Shown here: positions 1 to 7,287 of the stretch, one piece after another
Numbering within the stretch: the stretch's first letter is position 1
Layout of the letters: each line of letters begins with the position of its first letter
Origin: Clostridium thermarum
GTDB taxonomy: Bacteria; Bacillota; Clostridia; Clostridiales; Clostridiaceae
Reading direction: 5' to 3'
Assembly: GCF_006351925.1 (NCBI RefSeq)
Contig: NZ_CP040924.1
Location: 3,725,501 to 3,789,500 of the forward strand
Length of the DNA stretch: 64,000 nucleotides
The notes under the pieces: model-generated
The model's input: only the letters and a program-made list of their open reading frames with translations
Database searches by the model: none
Told to the model about the DNA's origin: nothing
Made by a program: the position numbers and the translations under genes

Positions 1-494
1 ACGCCATAACTCCATTGTCTACTGCCTGGCAGGATAATAAGATGATCTTTACAATCGGATCCGCCGAAGGGTCAAGAGAAATTCTACCTGAGAGCAGAAC
101 TTACAGCCTTCACTTTAGAGGAATAAAAGAAAATATCAGCATAAAAGCCCTGATAGACGGAAAAGAAATAGAGATAAGCAAATTTTACGATGCTTCTAAA
201 GAAACCTTGGTTTTAAATGATATAGAGTTGGATGTGAAAAGCACTCTTCAGGTATCCATAATCACAGAAGATGCTACCTTGCTTTCACAGCAGGACAGAA
301 GAGACGACCATCTTAGGAAGCTTATTTGGCATATGAAATACGAAGGTTTCAGCAAGCAATGGCTGGATGAAGTATTGATTAAGGAAAAGCAGCCTATATC
401 TGTGTTATACAAGGCCAGACACCCATTAAGTGCCTCTCAGATCAGGGCAATTGCTGAAATACTTAAGGGAGAGGAACTTTCAAATTTACTGTAA
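1..494 (+). CDS. C-terminal end of a GH31-type alpha-glycosidase (5' partial)
   Basis: The reading frame is open to the left edge, so the gene begins outside the window; the TTG at 15 is just an internal codon. About 160 residues are visible. The stretch IGSAEGSREILPESRTYSL resembles the C-terminal DUF5110-like beta-sandwich that follows the catalytic barrel in family GH31 (alpha-glucosidases and alpha-xylosidases), where a Gly-rich turn leads into an Arg-Thr-Tyr strand. No catalytic residues are in view, so substrate cannot be judged. The last 60 residues are helical and charged. The gene ends in a hairpin shared with the convergent AraC gene. GH31 would suit the hemicellulose theme of the window, but that is inference. 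Confidence 0.55.
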   Translation, partial: AITPLSTAWQDNKMIFTIGSAEGSREILPESRTYSLHFRGIKENISIKALIDGKEIEISKFYDASKETLVLNDIELDVKSTLQVSIITEDATLLSQQDRRDDHLRKLIWHMKYEGFSKQWLDEVLIKEKQPISVLYKARHPLSASQIRAIAEILKGEELSNLL

Positions 495-497
495 GAA

Positions 498-521
498 AGG
501 AGCGGCTAGAAAGCCACTCCT
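498..521. terminator. Bidirectional terminator between the GH31 end and the AraC gene
   Basis: AGGAGCGGCT (498-507) pairs with AGCCACTCCT (512-521) around a 4-base loop, with one C/A mismatch on the plus strand that becomes a G-U pair on the minus strand. T-rich tracts follow on both sides. The AraC stop codon (506-508) lies inside the stem. Confidence 0.7.
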
Positions 522-1396
522 CTATTATTTCTATACTCCGACGATGTATTGCCGGTAAACTTCTTAAAGGTCTTATTGAAGTTTGCTGCGTTATTAAAAC
601 CGCATAGGCCGGCAATTTCAGTGATAGTCTTATCAGTTGTCTTCAAATACTGTACTGCCTTATGTATTCTCTTTCTGGAAATATATTCTATGGGCCCGAT
701 ACCGTTGTATCTCTTAAACAGGGTGGAAAGGTATGAGGCATTCATGTGGACTACCTCTGAAAGGTCTTGAAGCCTTATTTCATCCTCAATATGCTCATCG
801 ATATACTTTAGAAGTTTATTGATAGTGGCTAACTGAGGATCTATGCTCTCCAGCTTTAAGCTGCTGTCTGCTGCATAGTCAAAATCCCTAATAATCCTCA
901 CCAGTATCTCCAGCAGCCTCACCTTTATCATCAATTCATAACCCACATTCTTATTTATAAACTCTTGCTCAATCTGAAGCATCATATTAAAAATTGCTTG
1001 GGTAGCTTCATTACCATTTGGAAGCCTGTTAGTAAAGCTACTGCTTCTGTTAAAGAATATAGACAGATATCTGTAATCAAACATATTACCTCCCTCATTC
1101 CAAATAAACCTGGGCTCAAAATGGATTACCATGTTTATGAGGTCGGCATCTCCCACTACGTCTATATCATGATGTTCTATGTTATTAAACACAAAGACAT
1201 CGCCCTTTTCAATATCATAGACTACATCATCCACATAGTACTTTCCTCTTCCGCCTTTTACACAGGAAAGTTCCAGGTAATGATGTCGATGGCCCTCAGT
1301 CTTATAGTAAGGCTGCCTCAAATAATAATTTTGAAGCTCCAGCATAAAGCTGCCCTCTGCTGAATAGAGAGTTGAACAATCCTGCATAATAATCAA
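506..1396 (-). CDS. AraC-family transcriptional regulator with cupin sensor domain
   Basis: A 296-residue two-domain regulator. Residues about 25-110 form a cupin-like sugar-sensing fold with the HRHHYLEL metal-site-like strand and the DVFVFNN turn. Residues about 195-293 carry the two helix-turn-helix motifs of AraC/XylS proteins, ending in the signature GFNNAANFNKTFKKFTG. The TTG at 1396 is preferred because a GGGGG ribosome site sits 8 bases upstream; the ATG at 1387 is too far from it. It lies 26 bases downstream of the Yip1 gene and converges on the GH31-type gene, which it may control. The effector is unknown. Confidence 0.85.
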   Translation of the reverse strand: MIIMQDCSTLYSAEGSFMLELQNYYLRQPYYKTEGHRHHYLELSCVKGGRGKYYVDDVVYDIEKGDVFVFNNIEHHDIDVVGDADLINMVIHFEPRFIWNEGGNMFDYRYLSIFFNRSSSFTNRLPNGNEATQAIFNMMLQIEQEFINKNVGYELMIKVRLLEILVRIIRDFDYAADSSLKLESIDPQLATINKLLKYIDEHIEDEIRLQDLSEVVHMNASYLSTLFKRYNGIGPIEYISRKRIHKAVQYLKTTDKTITEIAGLCGFNNAANFNKTFKKFTGNTSSEYRNNRGVAF

Positions 1397-1422
1397 TTTT
1401 GTATCCCCCTTAATACAAACCT

Positions 1423-2088
1423 CTATCCTATGGCCTGTGATAGAGATATTAACCCAAAGTTATAGAGAACTTTGCTGATGACCATTAGTACCACAACTAA
1501 TATTATTCTCTTATTGCTCAATTTTGAAAAAACCTTAATTCCAAAGAACATAAGCACTAAACTGAACAGGTTGAATAAGTTCAGCTGATCTAGTACTGCT
1601 GATAAATAAGGATCTAAATTAAATTCTGGCCAGTTAACAGGTATCATCTTAATGAAACTAACAATACTATCCCCTACCATTGTAACGGCAAAAGCAGTAG
1701 AATAAACGGCGGTAATCATTGCAAACTTGATATTGCTGCCTAATATCCTAATCAGAATATAATATTGTATAGTATTTATAAAGATTATTGTAAATGCAGT
1801 TAAAATCAAAACCAATGTTACTATTATAGCCCCACTTAGTGTAGGTGTAGCCACAATACCTGCATTGGCATATTCCTGTTCAATTTCAAGAGGCTGGTTG
1901 ATAAAAAAATGTTCTATAAAGGTTAAAACCATTGTTATTATCCCTACAAGGGTCAAAGTCCGTACCCAAGACTTATCATCATAAGACCTGAAGAATTCGG
2001 CCGGATTGATAAATAGCAGTTTTATTTTTTCCAATACTGCTCTCTTAGTTTCCTGAGGCGGCACGTCTTTATTAACGTTGTTTTTCAT
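1423..2088 (-). CDS. Yip1-domain multi-pass membrane protein
   Basis: About 221 residues with a soluble 35-residue N-terminus containing KIKLLFINPAEFFRSYDD, the usual lead-in to bacterial Yip1 (PF04893) domains, followed by about five hydrophobic helices. The function of bacterial Yip1 proteins is not established. The start at 2088 is chosen because TGGAGG lies 6 bases upstream; the reading frame extends seven codons further but without a better site. The adjacent AraC gene, 26 bases downstream on the same strand, may be cotranscribed. A LacI-type palindrome lies about 30 bases upstream. Confidence 0.7.
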   Translation of the reverse strand: MKNNVNKDVPPQETKRAVLEKIKLLFINPAEFFRSYDDKSWVRTLTLVGIITMVLTFIEHFFINQPLEIEQEYANAGIVATPTLSGAIIVTLVLILTAFTIIFINTIQYYILIRILGSNIKFAMITAVYSTAFAVTMVGDSIVSFIKMIPVNWPEFNLDPYLSAVLDQLNLFNLFSLVLMFFGIKVFSKLSNKRIILVVVLMVISKVLYNFGLISLSQAIG

Positions 2089-2115
2089 TTTATACCTCCA
2101 TGTGTGCATAGTTAA

Positions 2116-2135
2116 TTTGAAAAACGTTTATCAAA
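2116..2135. promoter_or_regulatory. LacI-family-like operator palindrome
   Basis: TTTGAAAAACGTTTATCAAA is a 20-bp near-perfect palindrome centred on AACGTT, typical of LacI/CcpA-family operators. It is two bases longer between half-sites than a standard cre. It lies between the Yip1 gene start and the divergent DUF881 pair, so either could be controlled from it. Confidence 0.45.
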
Positions 2136-2308
2136 TACTCCACCTCCATTGTATACTTCTTTGTCATAGGTATTCAAGTACCAATAATTTTCGCACAAAA
2201 TAAAAAATTATTGATATATTTTTTAATCTCATTACTATATAATTATAATCATGAATATGAATTAGCATTTTTATGATATAAATAAAACATTTAGTATGGG
2301 TGTGGAGT

Positions 2309-3031
2309 ATGAAAAAAATACTATCTAAGCTTGCATATGCCTTTGTATTTTCTCTACTGGGCTTCCTTTTAATCAATAGGTTTATATATTATTATGAACA
2401 TAAGGCTGTGGCCCTTACAACTAACGATCATAATCAGTTGGATATTGTCTCTGAGATCGAACTACTTAAAAAAGAAAAGGCCTTGATTGAAAAAGAAAAC
2501 AGTGAAATTTTAGACGACATCAAAGCCTATGAGGATAGTATATCCACTCGAAACAGCTATGCCGCTAAGGTTAAAGAAGAACTTGAGACCAACAGAAAAA
2601 TATTGGGACTAACAGATGTCAGCGGGCCCGGAATTACTGTATATCTGCTTCCAAAGGCTGAGGTCTTCAGTCAAATAGACCTTCTGGATTCAACTGATCT
2701 TTATTTTCTGGTAAATGAATTATACAGCGCTTCTGCCCAAGCTATATCTATAAATGATTCTCGCTTGACAATTCAGTCCGTTATTGCTGATTCCACCAAC
2801 CAACAAATAAGTATAAACGATATCCTGATCAGACCTAACGAGTTGATTACCATAAAAGCTATTGGTAATCCTGATCTGATGGAAGATGACTTGATTAACT
2901 ATGATACCTTAAAGTTCAGAAACCTAAAGAACTATAAAGTAACAATAAAAAAGTCTGACAACCTTACCATCGGACGGTATAACGGAAAGCTGAATGCCGA
3001 TGGCCTGAATATTGTGGAGTCAGCAAATTAA
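2309..3031 (+). CDS. DUF881 family membrane-anchored protein (first of a tandem pair)
   Basis: About 240 residues: an N-terminal membrane anchor (about residues 5-25), a Lys/Glu-rich coiled coil (about 45-95), then the DUF881 globular domain with the motif LGLTDVSGPGITV and a conserved Asn near LVNELYSASAQAISIND. DUF881 proteins are often found near division and sporulation genes in Firmicutes, but their function is not known. The start is uncertain: GGAG sits only 1 base before the ATG at 2309, while a GTG at 2300 would give three extra residues. It is followed after 14 bases by a paralogue, so the two probably form an operon. Confidence 0.75.
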   Translation: MKKILSKLAYAFVFSLLGFLLINRFIYYYEHKAVALTTNDHNQLDIVSEIELLKKEKALIEKENSEILDDIKAYEDSISTRNSYAAKVKEELETNRKILGLTDVSGPGITVYLLPKAEVFSQIDLLDSTDLYFLVNELYSASAQAISINDSRLTIQSVIADSTNQQISINDILIRPNELITIKAIGNPDLMEDDLINYDTLKFRNLKNYKVTIKKSDNLTIGRYNGKLNADGLNIVESAN

Positions 3032-3045
3032 GGAGGGAAGATAGG

Positions 3046-3774
3046 ATGAAAACCAATGAAATAAAGATATTTATTTTTATTGCATCAATTATAGTTGGTT
3101 TACTGATATCTTTGAACCTGAGTTTTAACAGCAAAAGTACAGCGATTATAGTTAATGCTCAACAGTACCAAAAGCTTGTTAGTACCAGATATGAACTTCA
3201 AAAGGAATTGATGAACCTAAAGCAGCAGCGGAATGATAATAGAAAAAAGGTTGCGGTATATCAGAATAATACCTCCTCTGTAGTGGCAAAGGAAATGGAA
3301 AAAGAATTGGAGTATACCCGTCTGCTTCTTGGAACCTCTGAAGCCACCGGTGAAGGTATAAAGATATCCATAAAAGACCACAGCTATGATTATGGTAATA
3401 GTATAGAGGGGGGGCAGTGGACTGATGCCAATATAATCCATGCTGAAGACCTGATGGAGATAATTAAGACTCTTCGCAACTTTGGTGCAAAAGCAATATC
3501 CTTAAATGGCTTCAGATTAACTGCTAACTCATCACTTATCTGCTCCGGACAGTTTATAGCTATGGATAAGATCAAACTCCCGGCCCCTTATTACATTGAG
3601 GCCATAGGAAATAAAGACTCCCTTTATAAATTGATGCAGGAAAATGGTTTTATTCAAGTGCTTAGAAAGCAAAGACATATAAATGTATTTGTAGATGCTG
3701 CAGATAAGATTCTTATGCCGGCCTATGTGGGAGACATCAACAGTTCTTATCTTGCAGATGTCTCTACCCAATAA
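3046..3774 (+). CDS. DUF881 family membrane-anchored protein (second of a tandem pair)
   Basis: 242 residues with the same plan as its upstream neighbour: a transmembrane anchor (about residues 8-26), a coiled coil (about 45-90) and a DUF881 domain with LLGTSEATGEGIKISIKD and NFGAKAISLNGFRL. The two proteins are clearly paralogous but divergent, so this is an old duplication that may act as a heteromeric pair. The start is well supported by AAGGAGGG 10 bases upstream. No catalytic residues are evident. The gene is followed by the foldable element at 3789-3859. Confidence 0.75.
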   Translation: MKTNEIKIFIFIASIIVGLLISLNLSFNSKSTAIIVNAQQYQKLVSTRYELQKELMNLKQQRNDNRKKVAVYQNNTSSVVAKEMEKELEYTRLLLGTSEATGEGIKISIKDHSYDYGNSIEGGQWTDANIIHAEDLMEIIKTLRNFGAKAISLNGFRLTANSSLICSGQFIAMDKIKLPAPYYIEAIGNKDSLYKLMQENGFIQVLRKQRHINVFVDAADKILMPAYVGDINSSYLADVSTQ

Positions 3775-3788
3775 TATCACATAAAAAT

Positions 3789-3859
3789 TGCCCTACAGGG
3801 TGGACTTATTCCTATCTTACATCCAGTGACCGATAGCTGTAAGGTCGCACCATAGGGCA
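3789..3859. other. Compact multi-stem, pseudoknot-capable element of unknown class
   Basis: An outer stem TGCCCTA (3789-3795) / TAGGGCA (3853-3859) encloses GGTG (3799-3802) / CACC (3848-3851). Inside, TGGA/TCCA (3801-3804/3822-3825), CTTACA/TGTAAG (3816-3821/3838-3843) and GACC/GGTC (3828-3831/3843-3846) can form. CTATC (3812-3816) can also pair with GATAG (3832-3836) inside a loop, giving a pseudoknot. Some of these pairings exclude each other. Short T-tracts follow on both strands. It may simply be the terminator shared by the DUF881 pair and tdk, but it is far more elaborate than the other terminators here. I recognise no known RNA family. Confidence 0.4.
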
Positions 3860-3894
3860 TTTATATTCTCATTAATTTATATATGTATAATATT

Positions 3895-4485
3895 TTATTC
3901 TGTAGGTGGTACAAAGCATACTCTGCATCTTGGCTCGTAACTTTCTTTGTCTCCCTGCTGTATGGTTTGGCCTTTAACAGTTACCGGCTTGCCGTTGCTA
4001 AGCCTTTGGCTGAAGTTGGCCCTCCTTTTTTTACAGCATGCACAAACAGGATAACGGTGCTCTATTTCATCTGCAAGAGCTATAATGTCACCCATTTTAC
4101 CAAAGGGAATACCCTCGTAATCCATATTTAATCCTGAAACTATTACTCTCTTTGTAAATATCAAAGCTTGCATAAGTTCAACAATTTTACCTTTAAAGAA
4201 CTGAGTTTCATCAAAGCCAATCACATCATAATCCTCACACAGTTTTATTGTTCTTTCAATAACTTCATCGGTAATCATTTCAGGTAATTCCACTGCCGGC
4301 CTAACAAGCCCAGTTCTGGAAATTACCCTGCATTTACCATCTCTTGTTTCGCTGTCAGGTTTAAATACTATGACCTTCTTCCCCTCATAGGCCTCTGCAA
4401 TATTTAGAGAATGTATAAGTTCTCCGCTCTTTTCGCTAAACATTGGTCCTGTTATGACCTTTAATCCTACTTCTTCGATAAACAT
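3895..4485 (-). CDS. tdk: Thymidine kinase with atypical P-loop
   Basis: 196 residues of the type II thymidine kinase family, which phosphorylates thymidine to dTMP in the salvage pathway. Visible features are the P-loop region GPMFSEKSGELI (residues 13-24), the Walker-B-like FDETQFF with the catalytic Glu, the LNMDYEG lasso strand and a four-Cys zinc site (CACCKK and CRVC). The P-loop is odd: the family has GxxxxGK[ST], but here residue 18 is Glu instead of Gly. All other signature residues look intact, so the gene is under selection rather than decayed. AAGGAG precedes the ATG. It appears to be a single-gene unit. Confidence 0.85.
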   Translation of the reverse strand: MFIEEVGLKVITGPMFSEKSGELIHSLNIAEAYEGKKVIVFKPDSETRDGKCRVISRTGLVRPAVELPEMITDEVIERTIKLCEDYDVIGFDETQFFKGKIVELMQALIFTKRVIVSGLNMDYEGIPFGKMGDIIALADEIEHRYPVCACCKKRRANFSQRLSNGKPVTVKGQTIQQGDKESYEPRCRVCFVPPTE

Positions 4486-4592
4486 GCTCTTGCTCCTTCG
4501 TAAATGAAATTATCATTCTTATAATTAGGACAACTATTCCATAAAACATTATACATTGTCTTGGAGCTTACAGCAAATTTTTCATCACAGCC

Positions 4593-4610
4593 TAAGATAA
4601 ATTTATCTTA
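4593..4610. repeat. 18-bp perfect palindrome
   Basis: TAAGATAAATTTATCTTA is a perfect palindrome in the 150-base gap between tdk and the small coiled-coil gene. It could be an operator for tdk or part of a weak terminator. There is no T-run after it on the minus strand. Confidence 0.3.
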
Positions 4611-4637
4611 ATAAAACCCTACTAAATTAAACACAAA

Positions 4638-4853
4638 TCATTTTTTATTTACTTCTTCAGATAGTTTTTTCTCTGCTATTTTTATTCTGGACTCAACATT
4701 TTGAATAAGCAGCTCCTTCTGCAAAATTAAATATTGTATCTGATTTGCATGGTTACTATTATCTGTAGAACTACTTATCTCCAACTTATTTTTCTCCATC
4801 TTATACTGTTTTAGCGCCCTATTAAGTATTTTTATCTCATTATTCCAATCCAT
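4638..4853 (-). CDS. Small coiled-coil protein, unknown function
   Basis: About 71 residues, Lys/Glu-rich and almost entirely helical, with heptad-like Leu/Ile spacing in two segments (about residues 5-25 and 38-65) separated by a Ser/Asn-rich hinge; this suggests a helical hairpin. The ATG at 4853 follows a G-rich GGTGGGG ribosome site; a GTG at 4862 would add three residues. I do not recognise a family. It lies between the ech terminator and tdk, on the same strand as both. Confidence 0.5.
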   Translation of the reverse strand: MDWNNEIKILNRALKQYKMEKNKLEISSSTDNSNHANQIQYLILQKELLIQNVESRIKIAEKKLSEEVNKK

Positions 4854-4952
4854 AAGCCCCACCCCACATAATATTAATCATGAAAACCATATACTTTCAT
4901 TTCATAATATTTTCTATGATGAGTAAGGCATTTTTATAACCGGATAAATGAA

Positions 4953-4978
4953 AAATGCCTCCGCGTTCGGAAGCATTT
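4953..4978 (-). terminator. Terminator of the ech operon
   Basis: AAATGCCTCCG (4953-4963) pairs with CGGAAGCATTT (4968-4978) with one mismatch. On the minus strand it is followed by a T-rich tract, 20 bases after the echF stop. Confidence 0.7.
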
Positions 4979-4997
4979 CTCTATTTATCAAAACTTA

Positions 4998-5357
4998 TTA
5001 TTTATTTACACAAAGCTCTTCCTGTTCTTCCTTAGTATAGGATAAGAACAGTTTTTCCTGGGTGGGTTTACGTCTCTCGTTTTTCATAGTAATACACTTT
5101 TTAGCACATGAGTTAACGCATTCCCCACAAATAACACAGCGGTAAGCATTAAGACTCCATCTCTTTGTAGTTCTATCAACTTCTATGGCATCAGCAGGAC
5201 ATTTCTTAGCACATAAAGTGCAGTATACACAGTTAGTATCATCAAATACTATTTGACCTCTAGTGCGCTCAAAGGGTTCTCTTACAGCTACCGGATACAA
5301 CCTTGTAGGTGCCTTTGAGGTGAAGTTAGTCAAAACAACTTTAAGCATCTCTAACAT
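4998..5357 (-). CDS. echF: Ech hydrogenase subunit F, 2[4Fe-4S] ferredoxin-like (NuoI type)
   Basis: 119 residues with two complete CxxCxxCxxxC clusters: Cys 43, 46, 49 and 53, then Cys 74, 77, 80 and 84. These should hold two [4Fe-4S] centres that pass electrons from ferredoxin to the small subunit EchC. It is the last gene of a six-gene ech cluster in the canonical order A to F and is followed by the operon terminator. The protein is soluble and binds the membrane arm through the other hydrophilic subunits. A GGTGATATT sequence precedes the ATG. The length and both cluster motifs fit the family. Confidence 0.9.
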   Translation of the reverse strand: MLEMLKVVLTNFTSKAPTRLYPVAVREPFERTRGQIVFDDTNCVYCTLCAKKCPADAIEVDRTTKRWSLNAYRCVICGECVNSCAKKCITMKNERRKPTQEKLFLSYTKEEQEELCVNK

Positions 5358-5373
5358 AATATCACCGCCTTAT

Positions 5374-6450
5374 CTATCTCTCTGTACAGCTTATACAAGG
5401 ATCTATGGTCAGTATTAATACAGGTACATCCGGCAAACTGCAGCCCGGAAGTATTCTTGTTAATGCCGGTATATTTGCAAAGGTGGGAGTCCTTATCTTT
5501 AATCTATCCAAGTTTTTGGTTCCATTTGCCTTCATATAATATATGGCTTCACCACGGGGTTGTTCGAGTCTGGAGATTGTCTCCCCCTTTGGCATACCTT
5601 TAACTGCAACAGATATTTCACCGGATGGCAGCTTAGATATAGCTTGTCTGATCAGATCAAAGGATTGATAAACTTCCCTTAATCTTACAACGCATCTGGC
5701 ATAGCTATCACCAGCATTATCTGTAATGGGTTCGAAATTTAAATACTTATAGGCGCTGTAACCGGTAGTTCTAATATCAAGGGCTATACCTGAAGCCTTT
5801 GCCATTGGTCCCACAGCACCGTAAGCTGCTGCGTCTTCCTTAGACAGAATTCCTACCCCTGCTAGTCTCTGCTTTACTGTATAGGAATTTAAGAATACAT
5901 CTTCTATTCTTTTTAAGTTTTTATCAAGTCTGTCTATTGTTTCTATGATGAATTTCAAATGATCTTCAGTTAAATCTTTTGTCACTCCACCCACCTTGTT
6001 GGCAGAGATTATTACTCTGTTTCCTGTGGTCATTTCCAGGATATCCATAACTTGCTCTCTGTACTTCCAGGCTTCTAAGAATAAACTCTCAAAGCCGAAA
6101 GCATCTGCAAGTAGTCCAAGCCAAAGCAGATGACTCTGAACTCTTGATAGCTCTGCAAATATAACTCTTATATATTCTGCCCTTTCCGGAATAGTTACAT
6201 TCATTATGTCTTCTATACCTCTAACATAGGCCATAGAATGCATAAAGCTGCATATTCCGCAAACTCTTTCAACTATATAAACGGATTGGTTAAAATCCTT
6301 AAGCTCTGCTATTTTTTCCAAACCCCTATGGACATAGCCTATTGAAGGTATAGCCTCCTTAACCACATTCTCCTCTAGTGAAAGCTTTAGCTGCAGTGGT
6401 TCCGGCAATACCGGATGCTGCGGTCCAAAGGGTATAATCGTCTTTGACAT
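5374..6450 (-). CDS. echE: Ech hydrogenase large subunit E, [NiFe] active site (NuoD type)
   Basis: 358 residues. The N-terminal nickel ligands are in RVCGICSFMHS (Cys 64 and 67) and the C-terminal pair in DPCISCTER (Cys 352 and 355), so all four Ni ligands are present. The enzyme reduces protons to H2 with electrons from ferredoxin, coupled to ion translocation. The protein ends exactly at DPCISCTER with no tail. In many [NiFe] hydrogenases a C-terminal peptide after this motif is cleaved during maturation, so this subunit probably does not need that protease. It is preceded by echD with a 14-base gap. No hyp maturation genes are in the window. Confidence 0.92.
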   Translation of the reverse strand: MSKTIIPFGPQHPVLPEPLQLKLSLEENVVKEAIPSIGYVHRGLEKIAELKDFNQSVYIVERVCGICSFMHSMAYVRGIEDIMNVTIPERAEYIRVIFAELSRVQSHLLWLGLLADAFGFESLFLEAWKYREQVMDILEMTTGNRVIISANKVGGVTKDLTEDHLKFIIETIDRLDKNLKRIEDVFLNSYTVKQRLAGVGILSKEDAAAYGAVGPMAKASGIALDIRTTGYSAYKYLNFEPITDNAGDSYARCVVRLREVYQSFDLIRQAISKLPSGEISVAVKGMPKGETISRLEQPRGEAIYYMKANGTKNLDRLKIRTPTFANIPALTRILPGCSLPDVPVLILTIDPCISCTER

Positions 6451-6464
6451 AATAAATCTCCTTT

Positions 6465-6803
6465 CTAAGCCAGCGGCATCACAGGACCATCTGCTGTAAG
6501 ATACAAATGTCCTTTGTAGTCTATTATTAATCCTTCAAAGGTAAGGCCGAAAAGGTCTTGGTATTCATTTTCTATTAAGAAGGCCGCAGGAAATATATTG
6601 GATATACTAGGTATAACCTCTTTATATTCTGCGAATAGCCTTATATGGCTCATTTCATAATTTAAATCGAAGTGATAAGTAAGCTCATATTGCTGGTCTA
6701 CCTTTTCACAGGTCAAGGCTACAAATCTATAACCTTTATCCTTAAGCTCCCAGCATCTATCTAATAACTGTACTTTTTCTACAACATCATAGGTCTGAAT
6801 CAT
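6465..6803 (-). CDS. echD: Ech hydrogenase subunit D (NuoC-like 30 kDa type)
   Basis: 112 residues, the short NuoC-like subunit that bridges EchC and EchE. The recognisable part is FPAAFLIENEYQDLFGLTFEGL (about residues 72-93), the conserved core of the 30 kDa complex I family. Its start overlaps the echC stop by 4 bases (ATGA), which implies translational coupling. It has no cofactor of its own. Among Ech subunits this one is the least conserved, and the assignment rests partly on gene order. Confidence 0.85.
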   Translation of the reverse strand: MIQTYDVVEKVQLLDRCWELKDKGYRFVALTCEKVDQQYELTYHFDLNYEMSHIRLFAEYKEVIPSISNIFPAAFLIENEYQDLFGLTFEGLIIDYKGHLYLTADGPVMPLA

Positions 6804-7267
6804 TTTGTCGCTGCTACCTCCTTATTCTTTAGTTCCCTTCTTCTTTTTTCCACTATTGCTGCTGCCTCTAAAATTCCATCCATGATTGATTCCGGTTTTG
6901 GGCAGCAGCCGGAAACATATACGTCTACCGGTAGTATTTTATCTACACCGCCAATTACATTGTAGCAGTCATGGAAGATCCCTCCTGAGCAGGCACATGC
7001 CCCTACCGCTACCACTGCCTTTGGTTCCGGTATCTGGTCATATATATTCTTTAATACACTTACATTTTTATGGTTTACGGATCCGGTAACTAGCATTATG
7101 TCAGCGTGCTTTGGAGAACCGATATTCTTAACTCCGAATCTTTCTGCATCATAAAGTGGCGTTATGCAGGCCAAATATTCTATATCACAGCCATTACAAC
7201 TATTACAATTTACATGAACAACCCAAGGAGACTTGTCCATAATATTTGAAAACAAAGATAGTGCCAT
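6800..7267 (-). CDS. echC: Ech hydrogenase small subunit C (NuoB type, proximal [4Fe-4S])
   Basis: About 155 residues. CNSCNGCDIE supplies Cys 21, 24 and 27, and the CACSGGIF and VSGCCPKPE motifs complete the site for the proximal [4Fe-4S] cluster next to the NiFe centre. The start at ATG 7267 is chosen because the resulting N-terminus (a short amphipathic segment, then KSPWVVHVNC) matches other Ech/Mbh small subunits; a GTG at 7279 would add four residues. AGGAG lies just upstream of the ATG. It overlaps echD by 4 bases. Confidence 0.9.
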   Translation of the reverse strand: MALSLFSNIMDKSPWVVHVNCNSCNGCDIEYLACITPLYDAERFGVKNIGSPKHADIMLVTGSVNHKNVSVLKNIYDQIPEPKAVVAVGACACSGGIFHDCYNVIGGVDKILPVDVYVSGCCPKPESIMDGILEAAAIVEKRRRELKNKEVAATK

Positions 7268-7287
7268 GTTACTCCTCACAGCCTTTC

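Noticed and set aside
965..1363. Open frame opposite the AraC gene
   Set aside because: Fully antisense to a well-supported regulator gene, no ribosome site, no recognisable domain.
2164..2376. Minus-strand frame overlapping the start of the first DUF881 gene
   Set aside because: Low-complexity Ile/Lys-rich translation, no ribosome site, overlaps a real gene on the other strand.
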